From: Xanthobacteraceae bacterium | GTDB lineage: Bacteria; Pseudomonadota; Alphaproteobacteria; Rhizobiales; Xanthobacteraceae | Length of the DNA: 5,598 nucleotides | Assembly (NCBI GenBank): GCA_030037185.1 | Contig: JASHRR010000933.1 | Coordinates: forward strand, 1 to 5,598 | Direction of reading: 5' to 3' | Shown here: in pieces, positions 1 to 4,568 of the stretch | How positions within the stretch are numbered: the stretch's first letter is position 1 | Layout of the letters: each line of letters begins with the position of its first letter | Notes under the pieces: generated by a model | What the model was told of the DNA's origin: nothing | What the model saw: only the letters and a program-made list of their open reading frames with translations | Database searches by the model: none | Made by a program: the position numbers and the translations under genes

Positions 1-250
1 AACCCGAGCCGGTCGATGATTGCCGCTCGGCGCCGGCGATGAGCGTGCGCAATTGCAGCAGGCGCGCGGGTGCAGCGGCATAGATGCGCTCGGCGGCGGA
101 AGGAGCAGAACCAACAGCCGGCGGATCGCCAGGTGCGGCCCATGCCGAGCCGCTGCCGACTACGATGGCAATAAACCACAACGCCCGTCCGACAGGACGA
201 AAACCCCCGATGGAGATGACCACGAAATGCCGCCTCGCCAACTCGGCCAT
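1..250 (-). CDS. Exported trypsin-like serine protease, N-terminal part (runs off left edge)
   Basis: Reading leftward from the ATG at 250-248, the frame stays open to the window edge (about 83 codons). Residues about 23-38 form a signal peptide: an Arg followed by the hydrophobic run ALWFIAIVVGSGSAWA, with a likely cleavage site before APG. The mature start then reads ERIYAAAPARLLQLRTL and QSSTGSG. The pattern hydrophobic-RTL, then Q-S-S-x-G-S-G, is what I expect at the first strand of chymotrypsin-fold S1C-type proteases. The catalytic His, Asp and Ser would lie outside the window, so protease identity is inferred. The start is uncertain. In-frame ATG 310 has AAGGTG about 10 nt upstream. 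In-frame GTG 223 has GAGG 9 nt upstream and gives a 28-residue signal peptide of ordinary length. ATG 250 is a compromise. It probably acts in the periplasm. Confidence 0.6.
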   Translation of the reverse strand, partial: MAELARRHFVVISIGGFRPVGRALWFIAIVVGSGSAWAAPGDPPAVGSAPSAAERIYAAAPARLLQLRTLIAGAERQSSTGSG

Positions 251-513
251 CAATTGCGATCCGATAAGCCAGCCGAGACAGCTACGGTGGTTGGGAAGCG
301 GATTATGCATGTAACAGCAACACCTTAGTCTTTTTTACTGCTGGCCTGACGGATTTGGGAAGCAGCAGGGAGAGCCAACGGTGCTACCACATAGGTTATC
401 CATCAGGCCGATCTGCGCAAGGGTGAGCAAGAGCACCAGGTGAAGACGAGGAGAGCAACCCTAGCGCTGCCGCGCGCTGATGACCGTAAGTTCTTTTATT
501 AGGACATGAACTT
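251..513. other. Stretch with no recognisable gene
   Basis: This holds the upstream region of the protease gene. One short plus-strand open stretch reads HQADLRKGEQEHQVKTRR and ends at TAG 500-502. On the minus strand a 22-codon ORF starts MDNLCGSTVG and ends just before the protease leader. Neither can be assigned to a family and neither has a clear ribosome binding site. I see no terminator with a T-run. Confidence 0.4.
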
Positions 514-804
514 CTACCTGACGGTCACGGCGTCGGAATACATCCCCGAGACGTCCCACATGCCGCTGTGGGAGACCGTGATGGAAATTCCCATAACGCC
601 GCTTCGAGCCCAGTATGTCGTCTGTGAGTTGCCGTCTTGGCGGTTCTTCAATGCCCACACCGCCGTGCCGCAAAATGGGCACTGTCCCCGCTGGGCATCC
701 CGCATCAGCCTTGCACTTGCGCGCGCAAGCAGAACCACAGCGACATCGCCGGCTGCCGGCTCTCCCAACGCCGAAGCATCCGCTCTCAGGCCGTCACTCG
801 TCAA
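514..804 (-). CDS. Hypothetical protein with one CPFC knuckle (start uncertain)
   Basis: An open minus-strand frame of 96 codons ends with VSGMYSDAVTVR. It contains one CPFCGT pair that could be half of a zinc site; no second CxxC is visible, so zinc binding is not established. I chose this strand over the overlapping plus-strand frame that starts at 506. By hand count about 41 of 97 codons here begin with G, a normal coding value, against about 28 of 98 on the plus strand. The amino-acid mix also looks more natural. The listed start is a TTG; no ATG is available and no good Shine-Dalgarno sequence precedes it. The frame is open back to TAA 828-826, which ends the remnant upstream in the same frame. 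The two may therefore be one gene split by a nonsense codon. I do not recognise the family. Confidence 0.4.
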   Translation of the reverse strand: MTSDGLRADASALGEPAAGDVAVVLLARASARLMRDAQRGQCPFCGTAVWALKNRQDGNSQTTYWARSGVMGISITVSHSGMWDVSGMYSDAVTVR

Positions 805-825
805 GCCGCAACGGTGCTTTAATCG

Positions 826-942
826 TTATCCTGCAAAGAAATTAGCCAACTCACAGCGCGCCTGCAGCGACTGTACATCAGCCTGCGAAGCGGCAATCCT
901 CTGGGCGTCGGTCGATTTCGCATTGGCCTTCTCGAAGGAAGT
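826..942 (-). pseudogene. 3' remnant of an unidentified minus-strand gene
   Basis: About 37 minus-strand codons ending at TAA 828-826 read like a genuine C-terminus: FEKANAKSTDAQ, then QADVQSLQARCELANFFAG. This is a helical, coiled-coil-like stretch, and about 15 of 36 codons begin with G. Upstream in the same frame (to the right) stop codons appear soon after 950, and no start codon with a ribosome binding site exists, so the 5' end is missing. A different minus frame upstream (…VQKIVVADVVEL) could continue it through a frameshift. I consider that less likely, because the plus-strand reading of that stretch looks better. Family unknown. Confidence 0.3.
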
Positions 943-1043
943 TCGACGACATCCGCGACAACGATTTTCTGCACACGATCAACATTCCAGAAGCTACGTA
1001 CACGCCAGAGCAGATCGCTCAGCAAGAGATGGTGATCTACTAG
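939..1043 (+). pseudogene. 3' remnant of an unidentified plus-strand gene
   Basis: Thirty-four plus-strand codons ending at TAG 1041-1043 read KFDDIRDNDFLHTINIPE, then PEQIAQQEMVIY. Composition and third-base G/C use resemble a real globular C-terminus. To the left of 939 the same frame turns into an Arg/Ser-rich sequence with no start, so the 5' end appears lost. A one-base shift at about 938 would join it to an upstream reading …RFRIGLLEG, so a frameshift within a longer gene is an alternative. The product cannot be identified. It ends about 30 bases before the inverted repeat at 1071-1106 and is convergent with the gene at 1109-1429. Confidence 0.3.
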
Positions 1044-1070
1044 CCACGTTTCTTCGCCATTCGCCGACCG

Positions 1071-1106
1071 GCGGCGCGGCAGCGCCTTGGTGGCCCGCCG
1101 CGCCGC
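1071..1106. terminator. Perfect 10-bp inverted repeat between convergent 3' ends
   Basis: The arms GCGGCGCGGC (1071-1080) and GCCGCGCCGC (1097-1106) are exact reverse complements around a 16-base loop. The hairpin sits two bases beyond the stop codon of the minus-strand gene ending at 1109 and shortly after the plus-strand remnant ending at 1043. No T-run follows on either strand, so it is not a classical intrinsic terminator. It could still stabilise 3' ends or assist Rho-dependent stopping. The repeat is seen directly; the role is inferred. Confidence 0.5.
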
Positions 1107-1108
1107 AA

Positions 1109-1429
1109 TTAGTAGCGGCGCATTGGAACTACCCGAGGCTTGTTCGGGTCTTCCGGCGTCTCCATCCATGCGCGAAATTTCGCGCGATCTTCGGCAGTAT
1201 CGAAAAACAACCAATGAGCCGGCCCTTCTTCTTCATCTTCCCGGCCGGCTCTGACCATATCATCAAGGGCAACAACGGCGAACGCCTCGGGCGAGCTGTC
1301 ACTACCGGGATCGAAACGCACAAGGTAGTGGTCATCATCGATAACGGCCTCAACGCGCCCGTCCCAATGCGGAAACGTGGCGATGAAGTATTTACCAACG
1401 AGCAGCTCGAGTCTTGAGCCATCGATCAT
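1109..1429 (-). CDS. Hypothetical acidic 106-aa protein
   Basis: An intact minus-strand ORF starts at ATG 1429 and stops at TAA 1111-1109. Residues about 9-40 read LLVGKYFIATFPHWDGRV, then VIDDDHYLVRFD. This alternating strand-like pattern resembles a small SH3/Tudor-like barrel, but that is only a visual impression. Residues 63-70 form an acidic patch (EDEEEGP), followed by HWLFFDTAEDRAKFRAWME, probably a helix, and a basic C-terminus ending RRY. The Shine-Dalgarno sequence is weak. It is the last gene of a same-strand series with the XRE regulator, a small ORF and a broken SANT-like gene, so it may be read from their promoter. The opposite-strand open frame across it is an antisense shadow. 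It does not resemble any family I can name. Confidence 0.75.
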   Translation of the reverse strand: MIDGSRLELLVGKYFIATFPHWDGRVEAVIDDDHYLVRFDPGSDSSPEAFAVVALDDMVRAGREDEEEGPAHWLFFDTAEDRAKFRAWMETPEDPNKPRVVPMRRY

Positions 1430-1618
1430 CGCGATCAGTCTTTTTCGTCAGCCGAGATCCCACCAGTCTCACACCAAGCGTGGTCGCCTTCTGTCGCGTT
1501 GTGCCCTCAGTGCGCTTCGGTTTGCGTGCGATGGCGCTTGTTTTTGTTTTCTGTCACACAAGTGTCTTCAGCATACCTGTTTCGACCACGGTCGCGGCTT
1601 CTTCGTCATTTTTGCCAT
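1430..1618 (-). pseudogene. Broken small SANT/Myb-like HTH protein gene
   Basis: From ATG 1618 the minus strand reads MAKMTKKPRPWSKQ, the typical N-terminus of short basic proteins abundant in Bradyrhizobium-type genomes. In such proteins a basic tail is followed by PW(S/T)K(E/Q), a helix MLKTL, an IARKLKRTEG segment and a final ALGVSL. Here the frame breaks after WSKQ. The family pattern resumes in another frame as GMLKTLV, an in-frame TGA, then QKTKTSAIARKPKRTEGTT and RQKATTLGVRL. The gene therefore carries an indel and a nonsense codon. The missing residue before MLKTL suggests a deletion of a few bases. The resumed frame stays open to 1392, overlapping the next gene's start, but the family length ends near 1430. 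When intact it would be a presumed DNA-binding protein of about 60 residues. Family assignment is from memory. Confidence 0.6.
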
Positions 1619-1651
1619 CGCAGTTTCCACAGTGAGTGAAACGCACGTACG

Positions 1652-1840
1652 CTAGAGCTTTAGAGCTTTAGCTATCGCGCCAAGGACGCACTGCCGCTGG
1701 CAAGCCGCGCCGGTCGCGCATGTATGCAACCGCATAAACCAAACGACCGGGTCGCCACGGACAACGACAATTGCGACCAGCTTTCCCGCCTCGATAGCCG
1801 AGTTCCAACTGAAACGGACATTTCGGAGCCACTCTGGCAT
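1652..1840 (-). CDS. Small hypothetical protein, possibly coupled to the XRE gene
   Basis: A 62-codon minus-strand ORF starts MPEWLRNVRFSWNSAIEAGK and continues with the hydrophobic stretch LVAIVVVRGDPVVWFM. Its ATG (1840-1838) overlaps the stop codon of the upstream XRE gene as TGATG, a layout typical of translational coupling. No independent Shine-Dalgarno sequence is evident. The 3' end lies in an 8-bp tandem duplication (1653-1668), which supplies the present stop. With a single copy the frame would run on into the SANT-like remnant. A competing plus-strand ORF starting at 1724 reads MQPHKPNDRVATDNDN but lacks a ribosome binding site and has fewer G-starting codons. Function unknown. Confidence 0.4.
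   Translation of the reverse strand: MPEWLRNVRFSWNSAIEAGKLVAIVVVRGDPVVWFMRLHTCATGAACQRQCVLGAIAKALKL
1653..1668. repeat. 8-bp tandem duplication TAGAGCTT x2
   Basis: TAGAGCTT occurs twice head-to-tail with no spacer and is followed by TAGC. It sits at the 3' end of the small ORF at 1652-1840 and changes where that frame ends. It could be replication slippage or an insertion-element excision scar. Confidence 0.85.
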
Positions 1841-2163
1841 CAGGTATTGCCGTTCTTCACCGGCCGGCCGCGCGGTAGCGGCTCGGCAGTGGGCTTGGCC
1901 TTCTGGGTCGACCCGGCGTTGCTGAGGGCGTCAGGCTTGGAGGTGCCAGGACGAAGCCGAACGCCGGGCGAATCGCCGTCGAAGAATTCGACCCCGGCAG
2001 CCTCAAGAGCGCGCTGGATCACTTCCAACGTGGCCCGCTGCGGGACGGACTTGTCGTTCTCGAAATTGCGCACCGTCACCACACTTACGCGCGCGGCGTG
2101 AGCGAGATCATCTTGGTTCCATTTCAACAAGCCACGGGCGGCGCGGCATTGGGGAGGCGTCAT
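1840..2163 (-). CDS. XRE-family helix-turn-helix transcriptional regulator
   Basis: An intact 107-aa ORF from ATG 2163. Residues about 5-60 form a Cro/C1-type HTH: ARGLLKWNQDDLAHAARVS (helices 1-2), then VVTVRNFENDKSVPQRATL (recognition helix and turn). The domain-closing helix is VIQRALEAAGVEF, followed by GVRLRPG. This arrangement is common in small regulators of Hyphomicrobiales. Residues about 71-107 are a Pro/Lys/Thr-rich tail, probably disordered. The gene is preceded by a perfect palindrome (2171-2188), a likely autoregulatory operator, and it diverges from a plus-strand sigma-70 promoter. The palindrome occupies the place where a Shine-Dalgarno sequence would be, and no good one is visible. 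Translation may therefore start on a very short leader, and repressor binding would block the start region directly. The stop overlaps the next ORF as TGATG. Confidence 0.9.
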   Translation of the reverse strand: MTPPQCRAARGLLKWNQDDLAHAARVSVVTVRNFENDKSVPQRATLEVIQRALEAAGVEFFDGDSPGVRLRPGTSKPDALSNAGSTQKAKPTAEPLPRGRPVKNGNT

Positions 2164-2170
2164 GGTCAGG

Positions 2171-2188
2171 CGATATTCCAGAATATCG
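2171..2188. promoter_or_regulatory. Palindromic operator upstream of the XRE gene
   Basis: CGATATTC and GAATATCG are perfect 8-bp inverted arms separated by CA. The site lies 7 to 25 bases upstream of the XRE start codon. Its size and symmetry fit binding by a dimeric XRE repressor and suggest negative autoregulation. The palindrome is seen directly; the binding partner is inferred from position. Confidence 0.7.
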
Positions 2189-2216
2189 AAAAACGCAAGC
2201 CGTGATTAAAAAGAAC

Positions 2217-2245
2217 TTGACTGTCTGTTTTTAAAAAAATACAAT
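2217..2245 (+). promoter_or_regulatory. Sigma-70 promoter, divergent from the XRE gene
   Basis: The -35 box TTGACT (2217-2222) and -10 box TACAAT (2240-2245) are separated by exactly 17 bases, with an A/T-rich spacer. Each box differs from the consensus at one position. Transcription would start near 2252 and run into the ribosome binding site and ATG at 2272. It lies about 30 bases from the XRE palindrome, so the XRE protein may influence it. Confidence 0.75.
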
Positions 2246-2271
2246 CCTGTCGTTTTCAGAAAGGCGAATAA

Positions 2272-2416
2272 ATGACTGAGATCCGTAAAATCGGAGAGAA
2301 TAGCTGACGAAGAAGAACTGGCGCGGCTGGAGCGTTAGGGTTCGCTGAGCTTCAAAGTCTTCGGGAGCCCCGGGATGCGGGTAGAAGTGTTTGTGCCGTC
2401 GAGGGAACAGCACTGA
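2272..2416 (+). pseudogene. Broken small gene behind the divergent promoter
   Basis: GAAAGG (2259-2264) lies 7 bases before ATG 2272. The frame reads MTEIRKIGENS and stops at TGA. In the +1 frame the sequence continues as ADEEELARLER, meets TAG 2336-2338, and then goes on in that same frame as GSLSFKVFGSPGMRVEVFVP, SREQH and TGA 2414-2416. About 16 of 36 codons in this second part begin with G, which supports real coding. One frameshift and one in-frame stop therefore break a protein of about 48 residues. I do not recognise the family. Partnership with the XRE regulator, as a divergent target or toxin-antitoxin-like pair, is only a possibility. Programmed recoding is unlikely, because two separate events would be needed. 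Confidence 0.5.
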
Positions 2417-2655
2417 CGGCCTGGTCGCTCTTCTCGCCGCGTGACCACAATCTCCCACAACTGCCTGTGCTGCGATTCCAGGGAAGCCAGCAACCGCACT
2501 ACGTGGCCCAGATCAGGCCGAGCACCGGCAGGACAGGAAATTTCGACAGCCGCTGAACTCCGCACCAAATAGCGCGCACTACGACTAGCGCAACCCACCT
2601 CTGTCTGACGATTCCCCCGAATTTCTGGACCGGCGGAGGTGAGCTGTGGGGCACC
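2417..2655. other. Stretch with no clear gene
   Basis: A minus-strand frame through this stretch reads RPDLGHVVRLLASLESQHRQ and LWEIVVTRREERPG. It has a helical look and normal G-first codon use, but no start or stop in a sensible place. It belongs to a long minus-strand open frame (2829-2335) that is antisense to the better-supported plus-strand ORFs on both sides. The plus strand carries GGCGGAGGTGAG near 2631-2643, a possible ribosome binding site for the next ORF. Confidence 0.35.
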
Positions 2656-2847
2656 TTGGCTCTCATTCTGCGCGGAGTAATTGCTGTGGTCGCTTTTCGC
2701 CTTCCCATCATCATGCTTGCCGTCGGCGGCATCGCATTCGTCCTCTTCGGCGATTCGTTTCTCGTTCTCATGTGCCAAACAGCGCTGCTGTTTGGCGCTC
2801 TCATATGGTCCCTCTATCGCCGGCCGCATAACTCAGAAGACCAGTGA
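2656..2847 (+). CDS. Putative small inner-membrane protein (start uncertain)
   Basis: A 63-codon plus-strand frame from a TTG contains two hydrophobic segments. Residues about 2-30 include GVIAVVAFRLPIIMLAVGG and IAFVLFG; residues about 35-53 read FLVLMCQTALLFGALIWSL. A basic YRRPH and a polar tail follow, the layout of a two-pass membrane protein. The frame is open upstream (IPPNFWTGGGELWGTLALI) with no ATG. GGAGGTGA lies about 14 bases before the TTG, so the true start may be a non-ATG codon nearer that site, or lost. A perfect 10-bp hairpin falls inside the second segment. The opposite strand is also open and reads as a very hydrophilic protein, which I take as an antisense artefact. No family recognised. 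Confidence 0.45.
   Translation: MALILRGVIAVVAFRLPIIMLAVGGIAFVLFGDSFLVLMCQTALLFGALIWSLYRRPHNSEDQ
2774..2796. repeat. Perfect 10-bp inverted repeat with 3-base loop
   Basis: GCCAAACAGC (2774-2783) and GCTGTTTGGC (2787-2796) are exact reverse complements around GCT. As RNA it would be a very stable hairpin; as DNA it is a 23-bp dyad of operator or recombination-site size. It lies within the putative membrane-protein frame, and no T-run follows. Confidence 0.8.
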
Positions 2848-3044
2848 TGTTGCCGGAATCATACGATCCCATCGCCACGCGCGAGAGAAATAGTCAGCAA
2901 CGGCAAACGGGATGCCGATCAGCCCGCCGGCGCAGCGAAGCTGAAACAGCGGCAGCCGGCTGGTCAATTAAAAAACAGAATGCCCAAGAAGTAGGCCGAC
3001 CCTACCAATGCCGAGCGATCGAAACGCTGGCGGCAGTGTCGTAA
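2847..3044 (+). pseudogene. Short ORF overlapping the membrane protein, probably frameshifted
   Basis: ATG 2847 overlaps the preceding stop as TGATG and begins MLPESYDPIATRERN. The same frame then turns Arg/Gln/Ser-rich and ends at TAA 3042-3044. From about 2893 the +1 frame looks more like protein: SNGKRDADQPAGAAKLKQRQ, ending NRMPKK at TAG 2992-2994. A single inserted base near 2892 would join the good start to the good end as a basic peptide of about 48 residues. Neither version belongs to a family I know. Coding status is uncertain. Confidence 0.3.
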
Positions 3045-3309
3045 GGAGCGGCAACGCCGTTGCGGTCACGGTTGCAGAGACCGGTGCCAACGCACAGACC
3101 GTGTGCCGTGACGTTCTTCACGACCGTGTCGGCACTCGCGCTCGCCACTGCGTCGGCCCGATTCTCCGTCAGCGGAATGACGTCGATTTTCGTCGGTGCG
3201 TTCTGGCCGGTCATAGCGATGGGAGTAGCGCTCGAATGCCGGCAAGCTGGGTGCCGTCGCTTGGCTACGACACTCTTGTGTGCTTTCAGGCGGACCGCCG
3301 TCCGAATGA
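3008..3309 (+). pseudogene. Decayed multi-pass membrane protein gene
   Basis: Three plus-strand frames in succession carry one recognisable protein. From ATG 3008 the frame reads MPSDRNAGGSVVRSGNAVAV and ETGANAQT; 17 of 31 codons begin with G. A one-base shift near 3100 leads into VTFFTTVSALALATASARFS and SGMTSIFVGAFWPVIAMGVA. A second one-base shift at 3237 (one extra T) restores AGKLGAVAWLRH, then stops at TGA 3307-3309. I remember GAFWPV-(I/V)-x-MG-VALExGKL-x-AVAWL as the conserved core of alphaproteobacterial and phage-associated membrane proteins of unknown function. The junction E-(C)-AGKL therefore strongly suggests a real indel. The second frame stays open to 3503 and may hold more degraded sequence (LLCAFRRTAVRMMPAFGLV). 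The gene is dead unless these are sequencing errors. Confidence 0.6.
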
Positions 3310-3483
3310 TGCCGGCCTTTGGTCTCGTCGTGCGATTGCGAGACCCGGGGCTGGATTTACCGCCCGAGAACATCATCGATGAGCCGCACTGTGCGACATT
3401 AGCAGGAATGCATCAACAAGGCCGAAGTGCTATTCAGGCGGCCGTCCGGCACCTATCGGGGCTAACCTTCATGAGAGAAGCCT

Positions 3484-4098
3484 ATGAACTACGACGGCTT
3501 TGACGCACTCCTTTTTGACCTCGGCGGCGTTGTGATTGATATTGATTTCCAACGAGCATTTGCTCGATGGGCCGAGACTACGCCCTTCGATGCAGCCCTT
3601 TTGCGGGAACGTTTCTCCCGCGACGAGGCATTCAAGCTTCATGAGACCGGCCAACTTACTGATGAGGCATATTTCGAAAGCCTTCGAATGTCTCTTGGAA
3701 TTAACATCTCGAACGCGGAGTTTCTTAATGGATGGAATGCCATCTTTGTTGGCGAAATGCCTGGGATTTCCGGCTCGCTCGCCAAGGTGGCTACCAGCGT
3801 TCCCCTATACGCCTTCACCAACACCAATCGGGCACACCATTTGTATTGGTCCAGCCACCTCGGCAATTTTGCGAGTCTTTTCAGGGAAATATTTGTGTCG
3901 TACAAAATCGGCTTGCGAAAGCCCGATGCTGAGGCATTCCAGTTTGTCGTTGAAGCGATAGGAGTGCCCGCTGAGCGCATTCTTTTCTTCGATGACGTCC
4001 TTGCGAACGTAGAAGGCGCCCGGGCCTGCGGGCTTCAGACGGTCCATGTAACAACAACATCAACCGTGCCAGAGATACTTGACCGCATGGCTGTGTGA
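3484..4098 (+). CDS. yihX: HAD-superfamily sugar-phosphate phosphatase, YihX-like
   Basis: An intact 204-aa cytoplasmic HAD (subfamily IA) hydrolase. Motif I is FDLGGVVIDIDF with nucleophile Asp12. Motif II is YAFTNTNRAH with Thr112. Motif III includes Lys146 in GLRKPDAEAF. Motif IV is ILFFDD with Asp170-Asp171. The cap region (about 20-90) includes HETGQLTDEAYFESL and NGWNAIFV. These match E. coli YihX (199 aa), an alpha-D-glucose-1-phosphate phosphatase, nearly segment by segment; YihX also has Gly where most HADs have the second Asp of DxD. Substrate is inferred from this similarity and has not been tested here. ATG 3484 follows GAGAGAAG (3473-3480) at ordinary spacing; the ATG at 3471 is out of frame. 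G/C at third positions in the first part is modest (about 54% by hand). No clear promoter or terminator is visible and no neighbour shares its pathway. Confidence 0.9.
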   Translation: MNYDGFDALLFDLGGVVIDIDFQRAFARWAETTPFDAALLRERFSRDEAFKLHETGQLTDEAYFESLRMSLGINISNAEFLNGWNAIFVGEMPGISGSLAKVATSVPLYAFTNTNRAHHLYWSSHLGNFASLFREIFVSYKIGLRKPDAEAFQFVVEAIGVPAERILFFDDVLANVEGARACGLQTVHVTTTSTVPEILDRMAV

Positions 4099-4290
4099 TG
4101 TTCCAACCGGATTGGCACACCCATCGTCGCAGCCATTGCCAGATGCATGTGATTGTGATTCCTGCCCTTTGCGTCGTTGTGCGTTGGCGGCGCACCGGTT
4201 TCCTAGTTGTTCACAGTTCTCCACAAGGCAAGATTGCGGCCAGGTTAAGCCTATGTTAGGGCGCTCACATTCCAAAGGAGGATTTCCACC
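4099..4290. other. Intergenic region upstream of the small membrane protein
   Basis: No ORF is supported here. The strand-specific signal is the ribosome binding site at its right end. I could not find a convincing -35/-10 pair, and there is no T-run terminator behind the HAD gene. Confidence 0.5.
4274..4281 (+). promoter_or_regulatory. Strong Shine-Dalgarno sequence
   Basis: AAAGGAGG lies 9 bases before ATG 4291. It is nearly fully complementary to the 16S rRNA 3' end and the strongest ribosome binding site in the window. It fixes the start of the following small membrane protein. Confidence 0.9.
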
Positions 4291-4515
4291 ATGCCTTTCC
4301 GCGATCCTTCTCTCCGCCCCACCGAAATCCAACCCCCAACCCACCTGCAACAGAGTCTCGGCGAGCGGGCCTTCCTCCAGAAACTGCGGATGCGGATGCT
4401 CAAGCGTGCGCTGTGGAAGATCGCCGGAGTGCTCGTCTATGCCATCGCGATTGCAGTGATCGCCCTCTATGGCGCGAACATCGCTTCGCCGTGGTGGCAG
4501 GCAGCAGCACACTGA
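4291..4515 (+). CDS. Small single-pass membrane protein
   Basis: A 74-aa ORF with an excellent ribosome binding site. Residues 1-30 are polar and Pro-rich (PFRDPSLRPTEIQPPTHLQQ). Residues 31-43 are basic (KLRMRMLKRALWK), and 44-61 form one hydrophobic helix (AGVLVYAIAIAVIALYG). The protein ends ANIASPWWQAAAH. By the positive-inside rule the N-terminus should be cytoplasmic and the short C-terminus periplasmic. The strong translation signal suggests a real, well-expressed protein. The next small gene starts about 50 bases downstream on the same strand and may be co-transcribed. Family unknown to me. Confidence 0.8.
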   Translation: MPFRDPSLRPTEIQPPTHLQQSLGERAFLQKLRMRMLKRALWKIAGVLVYAIAIAVIALYGANIASPWWQAAAH

Positions 4516-4568
4516 GCCCGACCTTCTGCCGATCATCCGCTAGGTCGGCGGCGGGGCGGATTGGCCGA

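Noticed and set aside
506..1417. Long plus-strand open frame of 303 codons starting MNFYLTVTASEYIPETSH
   Set aside because: It runs antisense through the well-supported gene at 1109-1429. In its first part G-starting codons are fewer than on the minus strand, and its composition changes along its length without any family pattern.
1724..2101. Plus-strand open frame of 125 codons starting MQPHKPNDRVATDND
   Set aside because: It has no ribosome binding site, and most of it is antisense to the XRE regulator.
2336..2338. In-frame TAG as a programmed readthrough (unusual amino-acid) codon
   Set aside because: A separate frameshift upstream is also needed to make the protein, so ordinary decay is simpler.
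2335..2829. Minus-strand open frame of 164 codons starting MRPAIEGPYESAKQQ
   Set aside because: It is very poor in hydrophobic residues across its first half, as expected for the antisense of a membrane-protein gene. It also overlaps the plus-strand small gene behind the promoter. G-first codon use is good, so it is not fully excluded.
4207..4225. Two DnaA-box-like 9-mers (TTGTTCACA and TTCTCCACA)
   Set aside because: Each deviates from TTATCCACA, there are only two, and no AT-rich unwinding region or replication gene is nearby.
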